64,000 bases of DNA from Gymnodinialimonas phycosphaerae (GTDB lineage: Bacteria > Pseudomonadota > Alphaproteobacteria > Rhodobacterales > Rhodobacteraceae): the NCBI RefSeq assembly GCF_019195455.1, contig NZ_JAIMBW010000001.1, forward strand, positions 2,880,001 through 2,944,000. Direction: 5' to 3'. How positions within the stretch are numbered: the first letter of the stretch is position 1; every line of letters starts with the position of its first letter. A program made the translations under genes and the position numbers. Positions 52,484 through 61,725 of the stretch are shown here, one piece after another. The notes under the pieces were generated by a model. That model was not told the origin of the DNA, did not search any database, and was given only the letters and a program-made list of their open reading frames with translations.

Positions 52484-53539
52484 ATGGACCTTGCCGTCGA
52501 CATTCTCATGACCATGATCGAACAGATCCAAAAGCCGACCCTCGCGTTCCTGATCGGCGGTATGGTCCTGGCGGCCTTCAACTCGAAATTCGAAATCCCC
52601 GATCCGGTCTACAAGTTCATTGTTGTCCTTCTGCTGCTGAAGGTGGGCCTTAGCGCCGGGATTTCCGTACGCGAGGCCAATTTGATCGAACTGGCCGTGC
52701 CCGCCCTTGGTGCCGCGTTTCTGGGGATTGCCATCGTCCTGCTGGGGTCGCGGACCATCGCGAAGCTGCGCGGTGTCTCGCATATGGACGGGATGGCCAC
52801 GGCAGGTCTGTTCGGCGCGGTTTCGGCCTCCACCCTCGCGGCGGGCATGGCGATGCTGGACGAGGAAGGCATGGCCTACGAGGGGTTCATCGGCGCGCTT
52901 TATCCCTTCATGGACATCGCCGCCCTTGTGACCGCCATTGTTCTGGCGCGGCTGGCCGCTGACCGCAAACTTGCCGCGACGGTCAACGCGGGTGGCACAG
53001 CCACCATGGGCGGCGGCGGCAGTGGACCCGGCTTCGACGGCCAGATGGTCAAGACCATTCTGGTGGACACCTTCCGCAGCCCCGCCATCTCGGCGCTGGT
53101 GCTTGGCCTTGCCCTTGGCATCTTCACCCGGCCCGAAAGCGTTTTCGAAAGCTTCTACGAGCCGCTGTTTCGCGGGCTGCTGTCGATCCTGATGCTGGTG
53201 ATGGGGATGGAAGCGTGGTCGCGGCTTTCGGAACTCAGGAAAGTGGCCCACGCCTATATCCTCTATGGCTTGACGGCACCGCTGGTGCACGGGGCCCTAG
53301 GCTTCGGGGTCGGGCTTGTGATCCATGCAACCACGGGATTCTCTGCGGGCGGCGTGGTGCTACTATCAGTCATGGCGGCGTCCAGTTCCGACATCTCAGG
53401 GCCACCCACCATGCGCGGTGCGCTGCCCGAGGCGAACCCCTCGGCCTATCTCGGGGCGTCCACCGGCCTGGGCACCCCCGTGGCAATCCTGTCGATCCCG
53501 CTGTGGATCGTGCTGGCCAACACATTCATCGGCTCTTGA
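52484..53539 (+). CDS. sbtA: Sodium-dependent bicarbonate transporter family protein (SbtA)
   Basis: 351 residues, about ten membrane helices in an inverted-repeat layout (MVLAAFNSKFEIPDPVYKFIV and LLLLKVGLSAGISVRE near the start; GLFGAVSASTLAAG; VLLSVMAASSSDISGPPTMRG near the end). The serine-rich loops SASTLAAG and ASSSDISGP are the substrate/sodium sites in cyanobacterial SbtA. Start at 52484 follows GGAAGG. The next gene encodes its PII-like partner. Confidence 0.9.
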   Translation: MDLAVDILMTMIEQIQKPTLAFLIGGMVLAAFNSKFEIPDPVYKFIVVLLLLKVGLSAGISVREANLIELAVPALGAAFLGIAIVLLGSRTIAKLRGVSHMDGMATAGLFGAVSASTLAAGMAMLDEEGMAYEGFIGALYPFMDIAALVTAIVLARLAADRKLAATVNAGGTATMGGGGSGPGFDGQMVKTILVDTFRSPAISALVLGLALGIFTRPESVFESFYEPLFRGLLSILMLVMGMEAWSRLSELRKVAHAYILYGLTAPLVHGALGFGVGLVIHATTGFSAGGVVLLSVMAASSSDISGPPTMRGALPEANPSAYLGASTGLGTPVAILSIPLWIVLANTFIGS

Positions 53540-53552
53540 AGGAGGCGCACCC

Positions 53553-53870
53553 ATGTATGATGCAACCAAACTGGTCCTGATCACCGAACGCAGCATCCTG
53601 GACGGCGTCACCGCGCTGATCGAAGCGGGCGGCGCCACCGGCTTCACCCACACCGACGCAGGCGGCAAAGGCAGCCGTGGCAAGCGCAGTGCGAACCGGC
53701 CCGGCATCGGCGGCGTGATGTCTAACGTCAAGATCGAGGCCATCGTCAGCGACCGGGCGCAGGCCGAAGCGATCATCACCGCCGTCGCCGATCGCTACTT
53801 CGCCCATTACTCGGGCATCGCCTATATCGAACCGGTGGAAATCCTGCGCCCGCACAAGTTCGCGGTATAG
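53553..53870 (+). CDS. sbtB: PII-like regulator of SbtA (SbtB)
   Basis: 105 residues with the PII-like ferredoxin fold. T-loop region GGKGSRGKRSANRPGIGG (about 37-54) then NVKIEAIVSDRAQAEAIITAVADRYF and GIAYIEPVEILR. SbtB proteins bind adenine nucleotides (cAMP, AMP, ADP) and block SbtA. The C-terminus ends RPHKFAV without the cysteine R-loop found in some cyanobacterial SbtB. Starts 14 bases after sbtA with GAAGGAGG before it. Confidence 0.88.
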   Translation: MYDATKLVLITERSILDGVTALIEAGGATGFTHTDAGGKGSRGKRSANRPGIGGVMSNVKIEAIVSDRAQAEAIITAVADRYFAHYSGIAYIEPVEILRPHKFAV

Positions 53871-53901
53871 CGCCTTCCGCCCTCGGGTCCCAAAAACAGA
53901 A

Positions 53902-53932
53902 AGAGCGCCCGGCATCTCTGCACGGGCGCTCT
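53902..53932. terminator. Bidirectional terminator between sbtB and rpsO
   Basis: AGAGCGCCCG with CGGGCGCTCT (10 bp) around 11 bases. On the minus strand it is followed by TTCTGTTTTTG, making it the likely rpsO terminator, which also explains why pnp has to be transcribed separately. Confidence 0.85.
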
Positions 53933-53955
53933 GACGTATTGGAAGTTCGCGGCGT

Positions 53956-54225
53956 TTAGCGGCGAATGCCCAGACGCTTGATCAGGTCCTGGTAGCGGGC
54001 CTCATCCTTGGCGCGGGTGTAGTCGAGAAGTTTCCGGCGCTGCGCAACCATCATCAACAAACCACGACGGGAGTGGTTGTCTTTCTTGTGGCTCTTGAAG
54101 TGCTCGGTCAGGGTCGAGATGCGGCTGGTGAGAATGGCAACCTGAACTTCAGGGGAGCCGGTATCGCCTTCTTTGGTGGCGAATTCCTTCATCAGACGTG
54201 CTTTTTCTTCTGGCGTAATCGACAT
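53956..54225 (-). CDS. rpsO: 30S ribosomal protein S15
   Basis: 89 residues, standard length: [48 protein letters not shown]. It binds 16S rRNA and starts central-domain assembly. AAGGAGACCCC precedes the start. Normally linked to pnp; here a terminator and four genes lie between. Confidence 0.97.
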   Translation of the reverse strand: MSITPEEKARLMKEFATKEGDTGSPEVQVAILTSRISTLTEHFKSHKKDNHSRRGLLMMVAQRRKLLDYTRAKDEARYQDLIKRLGIRR

Positions 54226-54676
54226 CGGGGTCTCCTTGCGGATTAAAGGGTTATGGCGCAGGCCGGGATGTCGTCCAGCAAGGCCCATGGAGGGTCCGCA
54301 CAGGCTTGCGCCTGATGCAGATGCGGGCAGCTACACCGAATCGCGCCGTGAGGGAACCCCCCGCAGTCAGGGGCGCCCTGTGCCCCTCGGGATACGTTAA
54401 CCATTCATGAAGATTTATTACGAATTTGGTTGAAATCTTTGGTAGCAAGGGGGCGGGGCTTTAGCTTTCGATAAGGCCTTGTCCGTAGAAAAGGATCATC
54501 AGGTGATCTCCCCTGCGCAAGGCCGCAACTTCAAGCGACCTTCCGCAAGATCATCCGGTTGTTGCCAGAAGGCATGGGCCAGGCTCGCTGCAGTGTTGCG
54601 GCCGCCTGTACGTCGAATGCCCGCAACTCAATTGCCCGCTGTCAACTTGTAGACCGGAAAACCCGAGGGATCCGCC
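54226..54676. other. Upstream region between rpsO and the RTX gene, no gene seen
   Basis: 451 bases with divergent flanking genes, so both promoters must be here. A locally AT-rich patch around 54398-54450 (GTTAACCATTCATGAAG and following) is the likeliest promoter area, but I could not assign -35/-10 boxes. truB lies about 3.6 kb further upstream of rpsO on the same strand and is not directly linked. Confidence 0.4.
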
Positions 54677-56329
54677 ATGATCGTCGCCGGAAGTGTACTT
54701 GCTCTGCTCCTGATGGGGTTGGCTGTCGATGGGTTTGTGAACCCAGCCGATGAAGAAGCCGATGACACCTCGCCCGATATCGGGAACGACGGCGACATGT
54801 CGGACGAATCCGGTGACGGCGATGGACTGATAGATCTTCTGTCGGCCAATGATCCACCTGCTGATGCCTCTGACCCGGCGCTTTCGTACACGCCCCTCGA
54901 CGCGATCGATCCCGATGACGATCCGTTGTACCTGGAAGCGCTCGACATCGAAGGCGAGGACGCCGAAGAAACCGGGGCCGACAGCGCTTGGGAAGATGCC
55001 GAAGCCGCTGCCTCCCCCGTCGATTTCCTTGAAATCAACACCTTCACGACGGTCGAAAGCGGCGAGGACGTCGCCTATGTCGATGGCTTCGATCCGGCCA
55101 CCGATACCCTCGTTCTGGAATTCGATGGCGTGGACGCCGACAGCCCCGAAATCGCTGTCGAATACGACCCCGCAGAAGACGCCAACATCGTCTTCGCCAA
55201 TGGCCTGCCCGTCACAATGGTGGAAGGGGCCGAGGGCATGACCCCAGACCACGTCCGCATTGTCATGGGCGGCAATGAAAGCGATCTGGAGCCGCAGGAG
55301 CAACCGGATGCCGCCAAGACGGCCGACCTGGAACGCGGGGGCGACCTGACCGGGCCGCTGACCCAGACCCTTGCGCAGGAAGCAGAGGCCGCCGATGCCG
55401 AGGGGCCTGCGACGTCCCCCACCTCTAACACGCCGACCGATGCGCACGATGCCAACACATCCGAACCCCTCACGCAGATCACCAACCTGACGCCCCTGCT
55501 GCCCGATGATATTACCATCGACGCGCTGTTGGATCAGGTGACAGGCACGCTCACCGATATTGGCGGTGCCGAGGAAATGCTGGATGCCCGCGCGGGCATC
55601 GATGATGCCTTCGGCACCGGCGGCGATGATGCGCTGACCGGGTCGCTCAACGACGAGATGATCACCGGCGGGGACGGTCAGGATGCCCTCTTCGGGGATG
55701 AAGGCGATGACACGCTGATGGCAGGCGCCGGCAATGACGAAATGCATGGCGATACCGGTAATGACGACCTGCAGGGCAACGCGGGCGTTGACTTCCTCGA
55801 TGGTGGCGAGGGGCATGACACCCTTGACGGCGGCGGTGATCGTGACCTGCTGTTCGGCGGCGATGGCGATGATGTGCTCTACGGCGGCGCGGCCGATGAC
55901 TTCCTGCAAGGCGGCATGGGCGCGGACATGCTCAACGGCGGCTCTGGCGATGACACACTGGACGGCGTCTTTGGCGATGGGGCGACCGACATGGATGATG
56001 CTGATGTGCTCTGGGGGGGCGACGGCGATGATCATCTGATCATCGGGCAAGGCGACACCGCCCATGGCGGCGCGGGCGCGGATACCTTCATCACCGGGTC
56101 CTACGTCGAGAACGCCGAGGTCGCAGGCCACGTGACGGACTTCAACCCGACCGAGGATCGCATCGAGGTCATCTTCGATCCCCAGGAAAGCCCCGATCCC
56201 ACGCTGGAAGTGCTCGACTTTGCCGATGGCAGCGGCGCCGACATCATCCTGAACGGCGAGGTGATCCTCAGCGTCGCCGGGGCGCAGGGCCTCGACCCGA
56301 ACATGATCGACCTGCGCGCCATGGCCTGA
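54677..56329 (+). CDS. Membrane-anchored RTX-repeat (calcium-binding) acidic protein
   Basis: 550 residues. N-terminal hydrophobic anchor (MIVAGSVLALLLMGLAVDGFV region), a very acidic linker (DSWEDAEAAA-like, many Asp/Glu), a domain at about 105-200 with the pattern VDGFDPATDTLVLEF and a related copy near the C-terminus (VTDFNPTEDRIEVIF), and about ten GGxGxDxL nonapeptide repeats (about 310-470). Each repeat array would bind calcium outside the cell. Without a cleavable signal the anchor may keep it on the membrane; a type I secretion signal is not obvious. Function unknown, possibly surface adhesion. Confidence 0.82.
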   Translation: MIVAGSVLALLLMGLAVDGFVNPADEEADDTSPDIGNDGDMSDESGDGDGLIDLLSANDPPADASDPALSYTPLDAIDPDDDPLYLEALDIEGEDAEETGADSAWEDAEAAASPVDFLEINTFTTVESGEDVAYVDGFDPATDTLVLEFDGVDADSPEIAVEYDPAEDANIVFANGLPVTMVEGAEGMTPDHVRIVMGGNESDLEPQEQPDAAKTADLERGGDLTGPLTQTLAQEAEAADAEGPATSPTSNTPTDAHDANTSEPLTQITNLTPLLPDDITIDALLDQVTGTLTDIGGAEEMLDARAGIDDAFGTGGDDALTGSLNDEMITGGDGQDALFGDEGDDTLMAGAGNDEMHGDTGNDDLQGNAGVDFLDGGEGHDTLDGGGDRDLLFGGDGDDVLYGGAADDFLQGGMGADMLNGGSGDDTLDGVFGDGATDMDDADVLWGGDGDDHLIIGQGDTAHGGAGADTFITGSYVENAEVAGHVTDFNPTEDRIEVIFDPQESPDPTLEVLDFADGSGADIILNGEVILSVAGAQGLDPNMIDLRAMA

Positions 56330-56341
56330 GCGCCCCGCACT

Positions 56342-57223
56342 TCAGGCCGCGAAATGCGCCAGCACGGCCACCAGTACCGGTTCGGGCACCTCTTCCATCA
56401 TGAAGTGGCCCGAGCCGTCGATTTCCTGTCCTGTCACCATCGCGGTCCAGTCACGCCAGACCCCCAGTGGATCTCCGGTGCGCGCTGGGAAACCACCGGC
56501 GGCCCAGAGAAACAGCAGCGGTGCGTCGATCTTCAGCCCCGCCGCGCGGCTTTCCGCGTCGATGCGACGGTCAATGGTGGCGCCGGCCCGATAGTCGTTG
56601 CACATGGCCGCGACACGCAAAGGGTCCGCGCCCTGGGCCCGGTAGCTCTCCAACGCCGCCGCGCCAAAGGCGCCGAGGCCCGGAGCCTTCGACCAGGCCT
56701 CCAGTGTCCAATCGATATACCCCGGGCCATCTGCCAGGATCATCCGCTCTGGCAAGGGCGCAGGCTGCGCAAGGAAGGTCCAATGATATGCCGCAAGGGC
56801 AAGTTCCGCGTCCCATGCAGCCCAGAAATCCCCAGTCGGTACAATCTCGATGATCCCCAACCGCTTCACGCGGTCCGGGTGATCCAGTGCCAAACGATAG
56901 GCCACTCTGGCACCCCGGTCGTGCCCCAGCACATGGGCGCGCGTCAGCCCCAGCGCGTCCAGCACCCCGACGATATCAAGCGCCATCTCACGCTTGGCGT
57001 AAGCCGCAACCCCCTCGGGCGCGTCACTGTCGCCATAGCCCCGAAGATCCGGCACGATCACGTCAAACCGCTCGGCCAGACGCGGCGCGATCTTCTCCCA
57101 ACACCGGTGATTCTGCGGAAACCCATGCAGTAGAACAAGCGGCTCGCCCGCGCCGGCGCGGTGCACGCTCAATTCGATCCCGTTGGTCGCGATGCGCGAC
57201 GCCTCAAACCCCTCGATCGCCAT
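56342..57223 (-). CDS. Alpha/beta hydrolase, haloacetate dehalogenase-like
   Basis: 293 residues. Nucleophile Asp102 in LGHDRGARVAYRLALDHP, oxyanion region LLHGFPQNHRCW, His147-Trp148 (AYHWTFLAQPAPLPE, halide-binding pair in fluoroacetate dehalogenases), and catalytic His in GSGHFMMEE. This set is typical of DehH1/FAcD-type dehalogenases; many similar proteins are epoxide hydrolases, so true substrate is open. Convergent with the RTX gene. Confidence 0.85.
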   Translation of the reverse strand: MAIEGFEASRIATNGIELSVHRAGAGEPLVLLHGFPQNHRCWEKIAPRLAERFDVIVPDLRGYGDSDAPEGVAAYAKREMALDIVGVLDALGLTRAHVLGHDRGARVAYRLALDHPDRVKRLGIIEIVPTGDFWAAWDAELALAAYHWTFLAQPAPLPERMILADGPGYIDWTLEAWSKAPGLGAFGAAALESYRAQGADPLRVAAMCNDYRAGATIDRRIDAESRAAGLKIDAPLLFLWAAGGFPARTGDPLGVWRDWTAMVTGQEIDGSGHFMMEEVPEPVLVAVLAHFAA

Positions 57224-57226
57224 GGC

Positions 57227-57736
57227 CTATGCCTCCCAAACTTGCGGCTGCACCGCATAACCGATGTACAATGGATGCTTCGGATGCCCCGCCTTCGATA
57301 GCCCCAAATGCAGTAATTCCCGCCCGGTGCCGCGCAACAAGGCCTCCACCGCAGGCCCCCGGCCCAGATGCTCCCCATGGGTGCCCCAGGCGCAAATAAC
57401 TCGATCACCCCACGCCAACCCGTCCAATATCGCGGCGTCATTGCCGGGCCCCACCGGGTCCTCCGCCCGCCGCATGTCGCGCGGATCGGTCGCGCGGTAG
57501 GCAAAGATGTTGAGCACCCGAAACGCGCCAAACCCCAGCGCGCGTGCGCGCCTCTCGCAGCGCTCTACCGTGGGGTCATTCTGGACCTCGGTCGCGGTCG
57601 AGGGGTTCAGCATGATGAATAGCGCCCTGTCTCCGCCGGTATCCCAGACCCGGGTCAACGCATAGCGATACCGCTCACAATCAGAATACACCGCCACAGA
57701 CGCCGCATCCCCCTTCAAATGCTCCCGCTCGATCAT
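57227..57736 (-). CDS. DUF1643 family protein
   Basis: 169 residues starting MIEREHLKGDAAS. The blocks YRYALTRVWDTGGDRALFIMLNPSTATEVQNDPTVERC, FRVLNIFAYRATDP and RVICAWGTHG are the DUF1643 hallmarks. Function unknown; soluble. The next gene downstream starts 4 bases away. Confidence 0.9.
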   Translation of the reverse strand: MIEREHLKGDAASVAVYSDCERYRYALTRVWDTGGDRALFIMLNPSTATEVQNDPTVERCERRARALGFGAFRVLNIFAYRATDPRDMRRAEDPVGPGNDAAILDGLAWGDRVICAWGTHGEHLGRGPAVEALLRGTGRELLHLGLSKAGHPKHPLYIGYAVQPQVWEA

Positions 57737-57868
57737 GGCGCCCTCCCATCTTTGTTCTTCAAATATGCAAACCCAATGCTGCCACCGCCGCAAACAGTGC
57801 CAATTGGGCGCCGGGCCGTCACACGACGGGGTGGGCGGGCGGGCGGCGTGTGACGGCCCGTCCCGCCC

Positions 57869-58774
57869 TCACAAATTGAACACACGCTCCGGATGCAGCT
57901 CACCGGCGCGATACCGCCCTACGGCCACCGGCATCCCGTTCAGGGACGCCCAGGCCAAATCGCCGTATTCCACCTCTCCCGGCAGCACGCCCCCGGGGTT
58001 TCCGTTTCGCAACCGCGCAGCCCCTGCGTCGGTTGCGCGCAACTCGGGCAGCGCGTGCAGCGCCATGCCGACAGGTTGCAACAGCGCGTCCAACTCTTCC
58101 GTTCGCGCCAACTCTTCCACGCGGTCCAACCGGACGTAGTCCTCGATATCGAACGGCCCGACCCAGGTCCGTCGCAGCCACAGCACATGGCCCAGGCAGC
58201 CCAAGGCCTCCCCCAGGTCCCGCGCGATCGACCGTACATACCCACCCGATCCGCAGACGAACTCCAGATCGACATGATCCGCATCGGGGCGGCCGATCAG
58301 TGACAGGCTTTCCACGTACAAATCCCGGGCCGCCAATTCCATCTCTCCGCCGCCGCGCGCGATGTCATAGGCACGTTCACCGTCCACCTTCACCGCCGAA
58401 AACTGAGGGGGCACCTGCTGGATATCGCCCACGAAGGCGGGCAAGGCGGCCTTGATCTCCGCATCGGAAGGGCGCAGGTCCGAGGTTGCGATCACCTCCC
58501 CCTCCGCATCATCCGTTTTCGTGGAAATCCCCAGCCGCACTCGGAACTCATAGGCCTTCAGGTCGTCGCCCATATAAGCGATCGTCTTCGTGGCCTCGCC
58601 CAAGGCGATGGGCAACATCCCCGTGGCGTCCGGGTCCAGTGTGCCTGCATGGCCCGCTTTTTTGGCATCAAAGCACCAGCGCACCTTGTTGACCACAGCG
58701 GTGGAGGTCAGCCCGGCGGGCTTGTCCACCAGCACCCAGCCCGAAATGTCGCGGCCTTTTTTTCTACGTGCCAT
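57869..58774 (-). CDS. truB: tRNA pseudouridine(55) synthase TruB
   Basis: 301 residues. Catalytic Asp47 in [15 protein letters not shown], plus [11 protein letters not shown] and [14 protein letters not shown]. Makes pseudouridine at position 55 in the T-loop of tRNAs. In this chromosome the order rbfA, phosphodiester glycosidase-like gene, truB is on one strand. Confidence 0.96.
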   Translation of the reverse strand: MARRKKGRDISGWVLVDKPAGLTSTAVVNKVRWCFDAKKAGHAGTLDPDATGMLPIALGEATKTIAYMGDDLKAYEFRVRLGISTKTDDAEGEVIATSDLRPSDAEIKAALPAFVGDIQQVPPQFSAVKVDGERAYDIARGGGEMELAARDLYVESLSLIGRPDADHVDLEFVCGSGGYVRSIARDLGEALGCLGHVLWLRRTWVGPFDIEDYVRLDRVEELARTEELDALLQPVGMALHALPELRATDAGAARLRNGNPGGVLPGEVEYGDLAWASLNGMPVAVGRYRAGELHPERVFNL

Positions 58775-58808
58775 CCCTGGTCCCCCGTCTCAAATCAGAC
58801 CGGCGGAG

Positions 58809-59588
58809 CTACCCGTCGCCTTGACCCCCGTCAACCGTCTCGTCAACGGTCCGGTCAACCAGGTCATCAACGACGACACCCAGAATTGGCCCGATGGGAA
58901 ACCCAAGGTCCGAGCGGCCGATTTCAGGCGCATGCAGACGCGAGACACGGCCATCGAAGTACAACGCGTTGGGCGTTTGCAGGTAATCACGGAAGAACCG
59001 CGCGAAATGGTGGAAGTTGACCGCCTGGTCCGAGATCACCATCCACATCCGGTCGCCTGACGCGTTCACGCCAACTCCGTTGCGGATGTTGTAGCTGTCG
59101 CTGTCGGGCAGGAAGCGGGGGTGCAATGCGCCGTCGATCACCAGCATCGGCCCCGACTGCGTGGCATGGCGGCAGGACGGCGGGCTTTCTTCGAACGTGC
59201 GGCTTTCGATCACCGACGCCGCGCCCTCGTCCAGGCACAGCACGCCATTGGGCAGCAGGCCGAAATTGCCCGGCCCATCCGAGGTGATGATCCGCATCTC
59301 CTGCTCTCCGTCCTCGACGTAGAGCCCCACCGGAGAGCGGTCTTCGTGAAACATGCCCGCATTCATCGCGATGGCGAGGCGCGCGCCCTCGGGCAACACG
59401 CTATCCACACGGCCGAAGGTGCCCAGAACGGTTCCGGCCTCATCGCGCAGGAAAAGGCGGACATCGGCCTCTGCCATCTCGACTTCGCAGGCGGTGAACT
59501 CGGCGCCGTCAAACAGCACCGTTTCACACTGGGCGCCGCTGATGGTCGGGGCGAAGAGGAAGGTCAACAGGGCGATCGCGCGGATCAT
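58809..59588 (-). CDS. Phosphodiester glycosidase family (DUF2233-like) secreted protein
   Basis: 259 residues: Sec signal (1-19, ending SGA-QC), then [75 protein letters not shown], all typical of the NAGPA/DUF2233 fold. Substrate unknown; relatives act on cell-wall or phosphodiester-linked sugars. Inserted between rbfA (overlap ATGA) and truB. Confidence 0.85.
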   Translation of the reverse strand: MIRAIALLTFLFAPTISGAQCETVLFDGAEFTACEVEMAEADVRLFLRDEAGTVLGTFGRVDSVLPEGARLAIAMNAGMFHEDRSPVGLYVEDGEQEMRIITSDGPGNFGLLPNGVLCLDEGAASVIESRTFEESPPSCRHATQSGPMLVIDGALHPRFLPDSDSYNIRNGVGVNASGDRMWMVISDQAVNFHHFARFFRDYLQTPNALYFDGRVSRLHAPEIGRSDLGFPIGPILGVVVDDLVDRTVDETVDGGQGDG

Positions 59589-60022
59589 GCAGAGCCCTCC
59601 TCATCCCCAGTCTCGTCTTCGTCGCGGACAAGTTCCACGTCGCGGCGCACTTCGGCGCGCGACAGCATCTCGCGGGTGGCATCCATCTGGTCAAACGTCT
59701 GGTCGATCACGAAGCGCAAATCCGGCAGGTATTTCAGCGTCAGGTCCTTGCCCAGAAGCCGACGCAGCTCGAACTTGTTGCGCTTGAGCGCTTCGATCGC
59801 CTCTTCCTTGCCCGCGCCGCCCAGGGGCATCACGTAGACCGTTGCGATCTTCAGATCCGATGAGGTGCGCACCTCGCCTACCGTGATCGACATCGCATTC
59901 AGGACCGGGTCATGGACCTCGCCCCGCGCCAATACCGTCGACAACGTGCGACGGATCAATTCGCCGACCCGAAGCTGTCGCTGCGACTTGCTTGGACCGT
60001 TCTGGTTCTTACTGCGTGCCAT
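59585..60022 (-). CDS. rbfA: Ribosome-binding factor A
   Basis: 145 residues. Conserved [42 protein letters not shown] and [22 protein letters not shown]. Helps 30S maturation. Acidic C-terminal tail. Start 60022 (MARSKNQNG). The stop overlaps the next start by four bases. Confidence 0.95.
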   Translation of the reverse strand: MARSKNQNGPSKSQRQLRVGELIRRTLSTVLARGEVHDPVLNAMSITVGEVRTSSDLKIATVYVMPLGGAGKEEAIEALKRNKFELRRLLGKDLTLKYLPDLRFVIDQTFDQMDATREMLSRAEVRRDVELVRDEDETGDEEGSA

Positions 60023-60136
60023 GGCTCGAATTCCCCTTACCCCAGAGGTAGGCCATGAGGGCACTTCCTGCAAGCTGGCGCTTTCTTGTCTCGCAAGGTT
60101 CCGTTACGACCGTTTGTGACGTTGATGGAGGCGAAA

Positions 60137-60946
60137 ATGGACACGATAGGCATAGCTGTGATGGGGGCGTCGGGCCGCATGGGCCGGATGTTGATCGAGA
60201 CGGTAAACGCATCGGACCGTGCGCATCTGGTGGCTGTCACGGAACGCCCCGGTCACGATTGGGTAGGGTCTGACCTTGGCGAAGCCCTCGGCGGCGCGGC
60301 ATCCGGCGTGCCCGTGGTGGATGACCCGCTGGAGGCGATCGTGAAGGCGCAAGCGGTGATCGATTTCACCTCGCCCGAGGCCACGGTCGCTCACGCGAAA
60401 TTGACTGCGCAGGCCCGCGCGGTTCATGTGATCGGCACGACCGGCATGAGTGACGCGGACATCGCGGCGCTGGATGCCTGCGCCCGGCACGCCTGCATCG
60501 TAAGGGCGGGCAACATGAGCCTCGGCGTGAATTTGCTGGTGCGGCTGACGCAACAGGTCGCCGCCGCGCTGGACGAAGATTTCGATATCGAGGTGGTGGA
60601 AGCGCACCATCGCCACAAGGTCGATGCGCCGTCCGGGACGGCCCTCATGCTGGGGGAAGCTGCCGCCCATGGGCGCGGCGTGGCGTTGGCTGATGTGAAA
60701 GACAGCGGCCGCGACGGGATAACGGGGGAGCGTCGCCGCGGCGACATCGGCTTTTCGGCGATCCGGGGCGGAGACGTTGTGGGAGAGCACGACGTGATCT
60801 TCGCCGCCGATGGCGAGCGGATCGTCCTGCGGCACCTTGCGACAGACAGGGCGATTTTTTCACGCGGCGCGCTGAAGGCCGCGCTTTGGGGTCAAGGCCG
60901 GGCGCCGGGGCACTACTCGATGATGTCGGTCCTGGGGCTGGCTTGA
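60137..60946 (+). CDS. dapB: 4-hydroxy-tetrahydrodipicolinate reductase
   Basis: 269 residues. NAD(P) site [12 protein letters not shown], substrate loop [20 protein letters not shown]. Reduces HTPA to tetrahydrodipicolinate for lysine and diaminopimelate. Start 60137 follows GGAGGCGAAA; upstream in-frame starts lack one. Confidence 0.96.
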   Translation: MDTIGIAVMGASGRMGRMLIETVNASDRAHLVAVTERPGHDWVGSDLGEALGGAASGVPVVDDPLEAIVKAQAVIDFTSPEATVAHAKLTAQARAVHVIGTTGMSDADIAALDACARHACIVRAGNMSLGVNLLVRLTQQVAAALDEDFDIEVVEAHHRHKVDAPSGTALMLGEAAAHGRGVALADVKDSGRDGITGERRRGDIGFSAIRGGDVVGEHDVIFAADGERIVLRHLATDRAIFSRGALKAALWGQGRAPGHYSMMSVLGLA

Positions 60947-60999
60947 TCGCGGGAACCAGTGGGCTAACCTTTTTGCGTCCCTGAACAGGAAAGCTGATC

Positions 61000-61365
61000 A
61001 TGCCCCTTCGCATCGCGTCTTTCTCCGCGCCCCTCCTCGCGTCGCTCCTCGCAGCGGCTCCCGCTTTTGCGGACCTTGCCCGGATCACCGATCGGGCCGC
61101 TTTCGCCGGCCTTGTCCAGGGCCGCGAACTCAGCCGCCTTGGTGTCAGCCTGCGCGTCGCCCTCGACGGGTCGATCACCGGCCGCGCTTTGGGGCGCGAC
61201 GTCACGGGAACGTGGACGTGGGAAGGCGGCATGTTCTGCCGCACGCTTGACGCGGGCGATCGTCTGTTTGCCCGCAATTGCCAGGTGGTCAGTGTCGATG
61301 GCAACAGCATCCGTTTCCACGCCGATCAGGGCACCGGCGACATCGCGGATTTCCGTATCCGCTGA
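61000..61365 (+). CDS. Small secreted protein of unknown function
   Basis: 121 residues with Sec signal (1-24, ending AFA-DL). Mature part: RGALGRDVTGTWTWEGGMFCRTLD-type beta-rich sequence (here LGRDVTGTWTWEGGMFC) with two cysteines. Possibly a DUF995-like periplasmic protein; I am not sure. A run of palindromes follows its stop. Confidence 0.6.
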   Translation: MPLRIASFSAPLLASLLAAAPAFADLARITDRAAFAGLVQGRELSRLGVSLRVALDGSITGRALGRDVTGTWTWEGGMFCRTLDAGDRLFARNCQVVSVDGNSIRFHADQGTGDIADFRIR

Positions 61366-61390
61366 CCCGAGGCGCTGGATCCGGGCGCCC

Positions 61391-61456
61391 AAAACTCTTG
61401 CAAGAGTTTTTCCCCACTCCCTTGCAAGGGAGTGATCAGATCCTTGCAAGGATCTG
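61391..61456. repeat. Three tandem 20-base perfect palindromes
   Basis: 61391-61410 AAAACTCTTGCAAGAGTTTT, 61415-61434 CACTCCCTTGCAAGGGAGTG, 61437-61456 CAGATCCTTGCAAGGATCTG. All share the core CTTGCAAG, while the six outer bases on each side differ but stay perfectly complementary. The first is followed by an extra T and could act as terminator of the upstream gene; the series as a whole is unexplained. Confidence 0.9.
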
Positions 61457-61477
61457 GCCCGGCGTCACCGGCAGCAC

Positions 61478-61651
61478 CTAGAAATCGACGGCGATGCCCT
61501 TGCGTTCCCAATCGCCATATCGCACCGGTTCGGGGCCGTCACGCCCCCCCAACTCGGTCGGCATAGGGGCCGCTTTCGCCTTCTTACGGCGCTCTTCCGC
61601 CTCGGCCAAGGCGCGCTCGGCCTCTGGGGGCAGGTCTTTGGGGGTGCTCAT
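61478..61651 (-). CDS. DUF1674 (SDHAF4-like) small protein
   Basis: 57 residues: MSTPKDLPPEAERALAEA, an EERRKKAKA helix, then ELGGRDGPEPVRYGDWERKG ending VDF. The C-terminal block is the DUF1674 signature, the same as in mitochondrial SDHAF4, a chaperone of flavinated succinate dehydrogenase. Divergent from rsmB by about 75 bases. Confidence 0.9.
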   Translation of the reverse strand: MSTPKDLPPEAERALAEAEERRKKAKAAPMPTELGGRDGPEPVRYGDWERKGIAVDF

Positions 61652-61725
61652 GGGACGGCCTCCGGCTTGTGTGTCACGCCCACCTGATATACGCGCCGAA
61701 GCTCTCGGAACAAGGATCTTGCCCC

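Noticed and set aside
53902..53932. The hairpin as an sbtB-specific regulatory element
   Set aside because: Its position and T tail on the minus strand are fully explained as the rpsO terminator.
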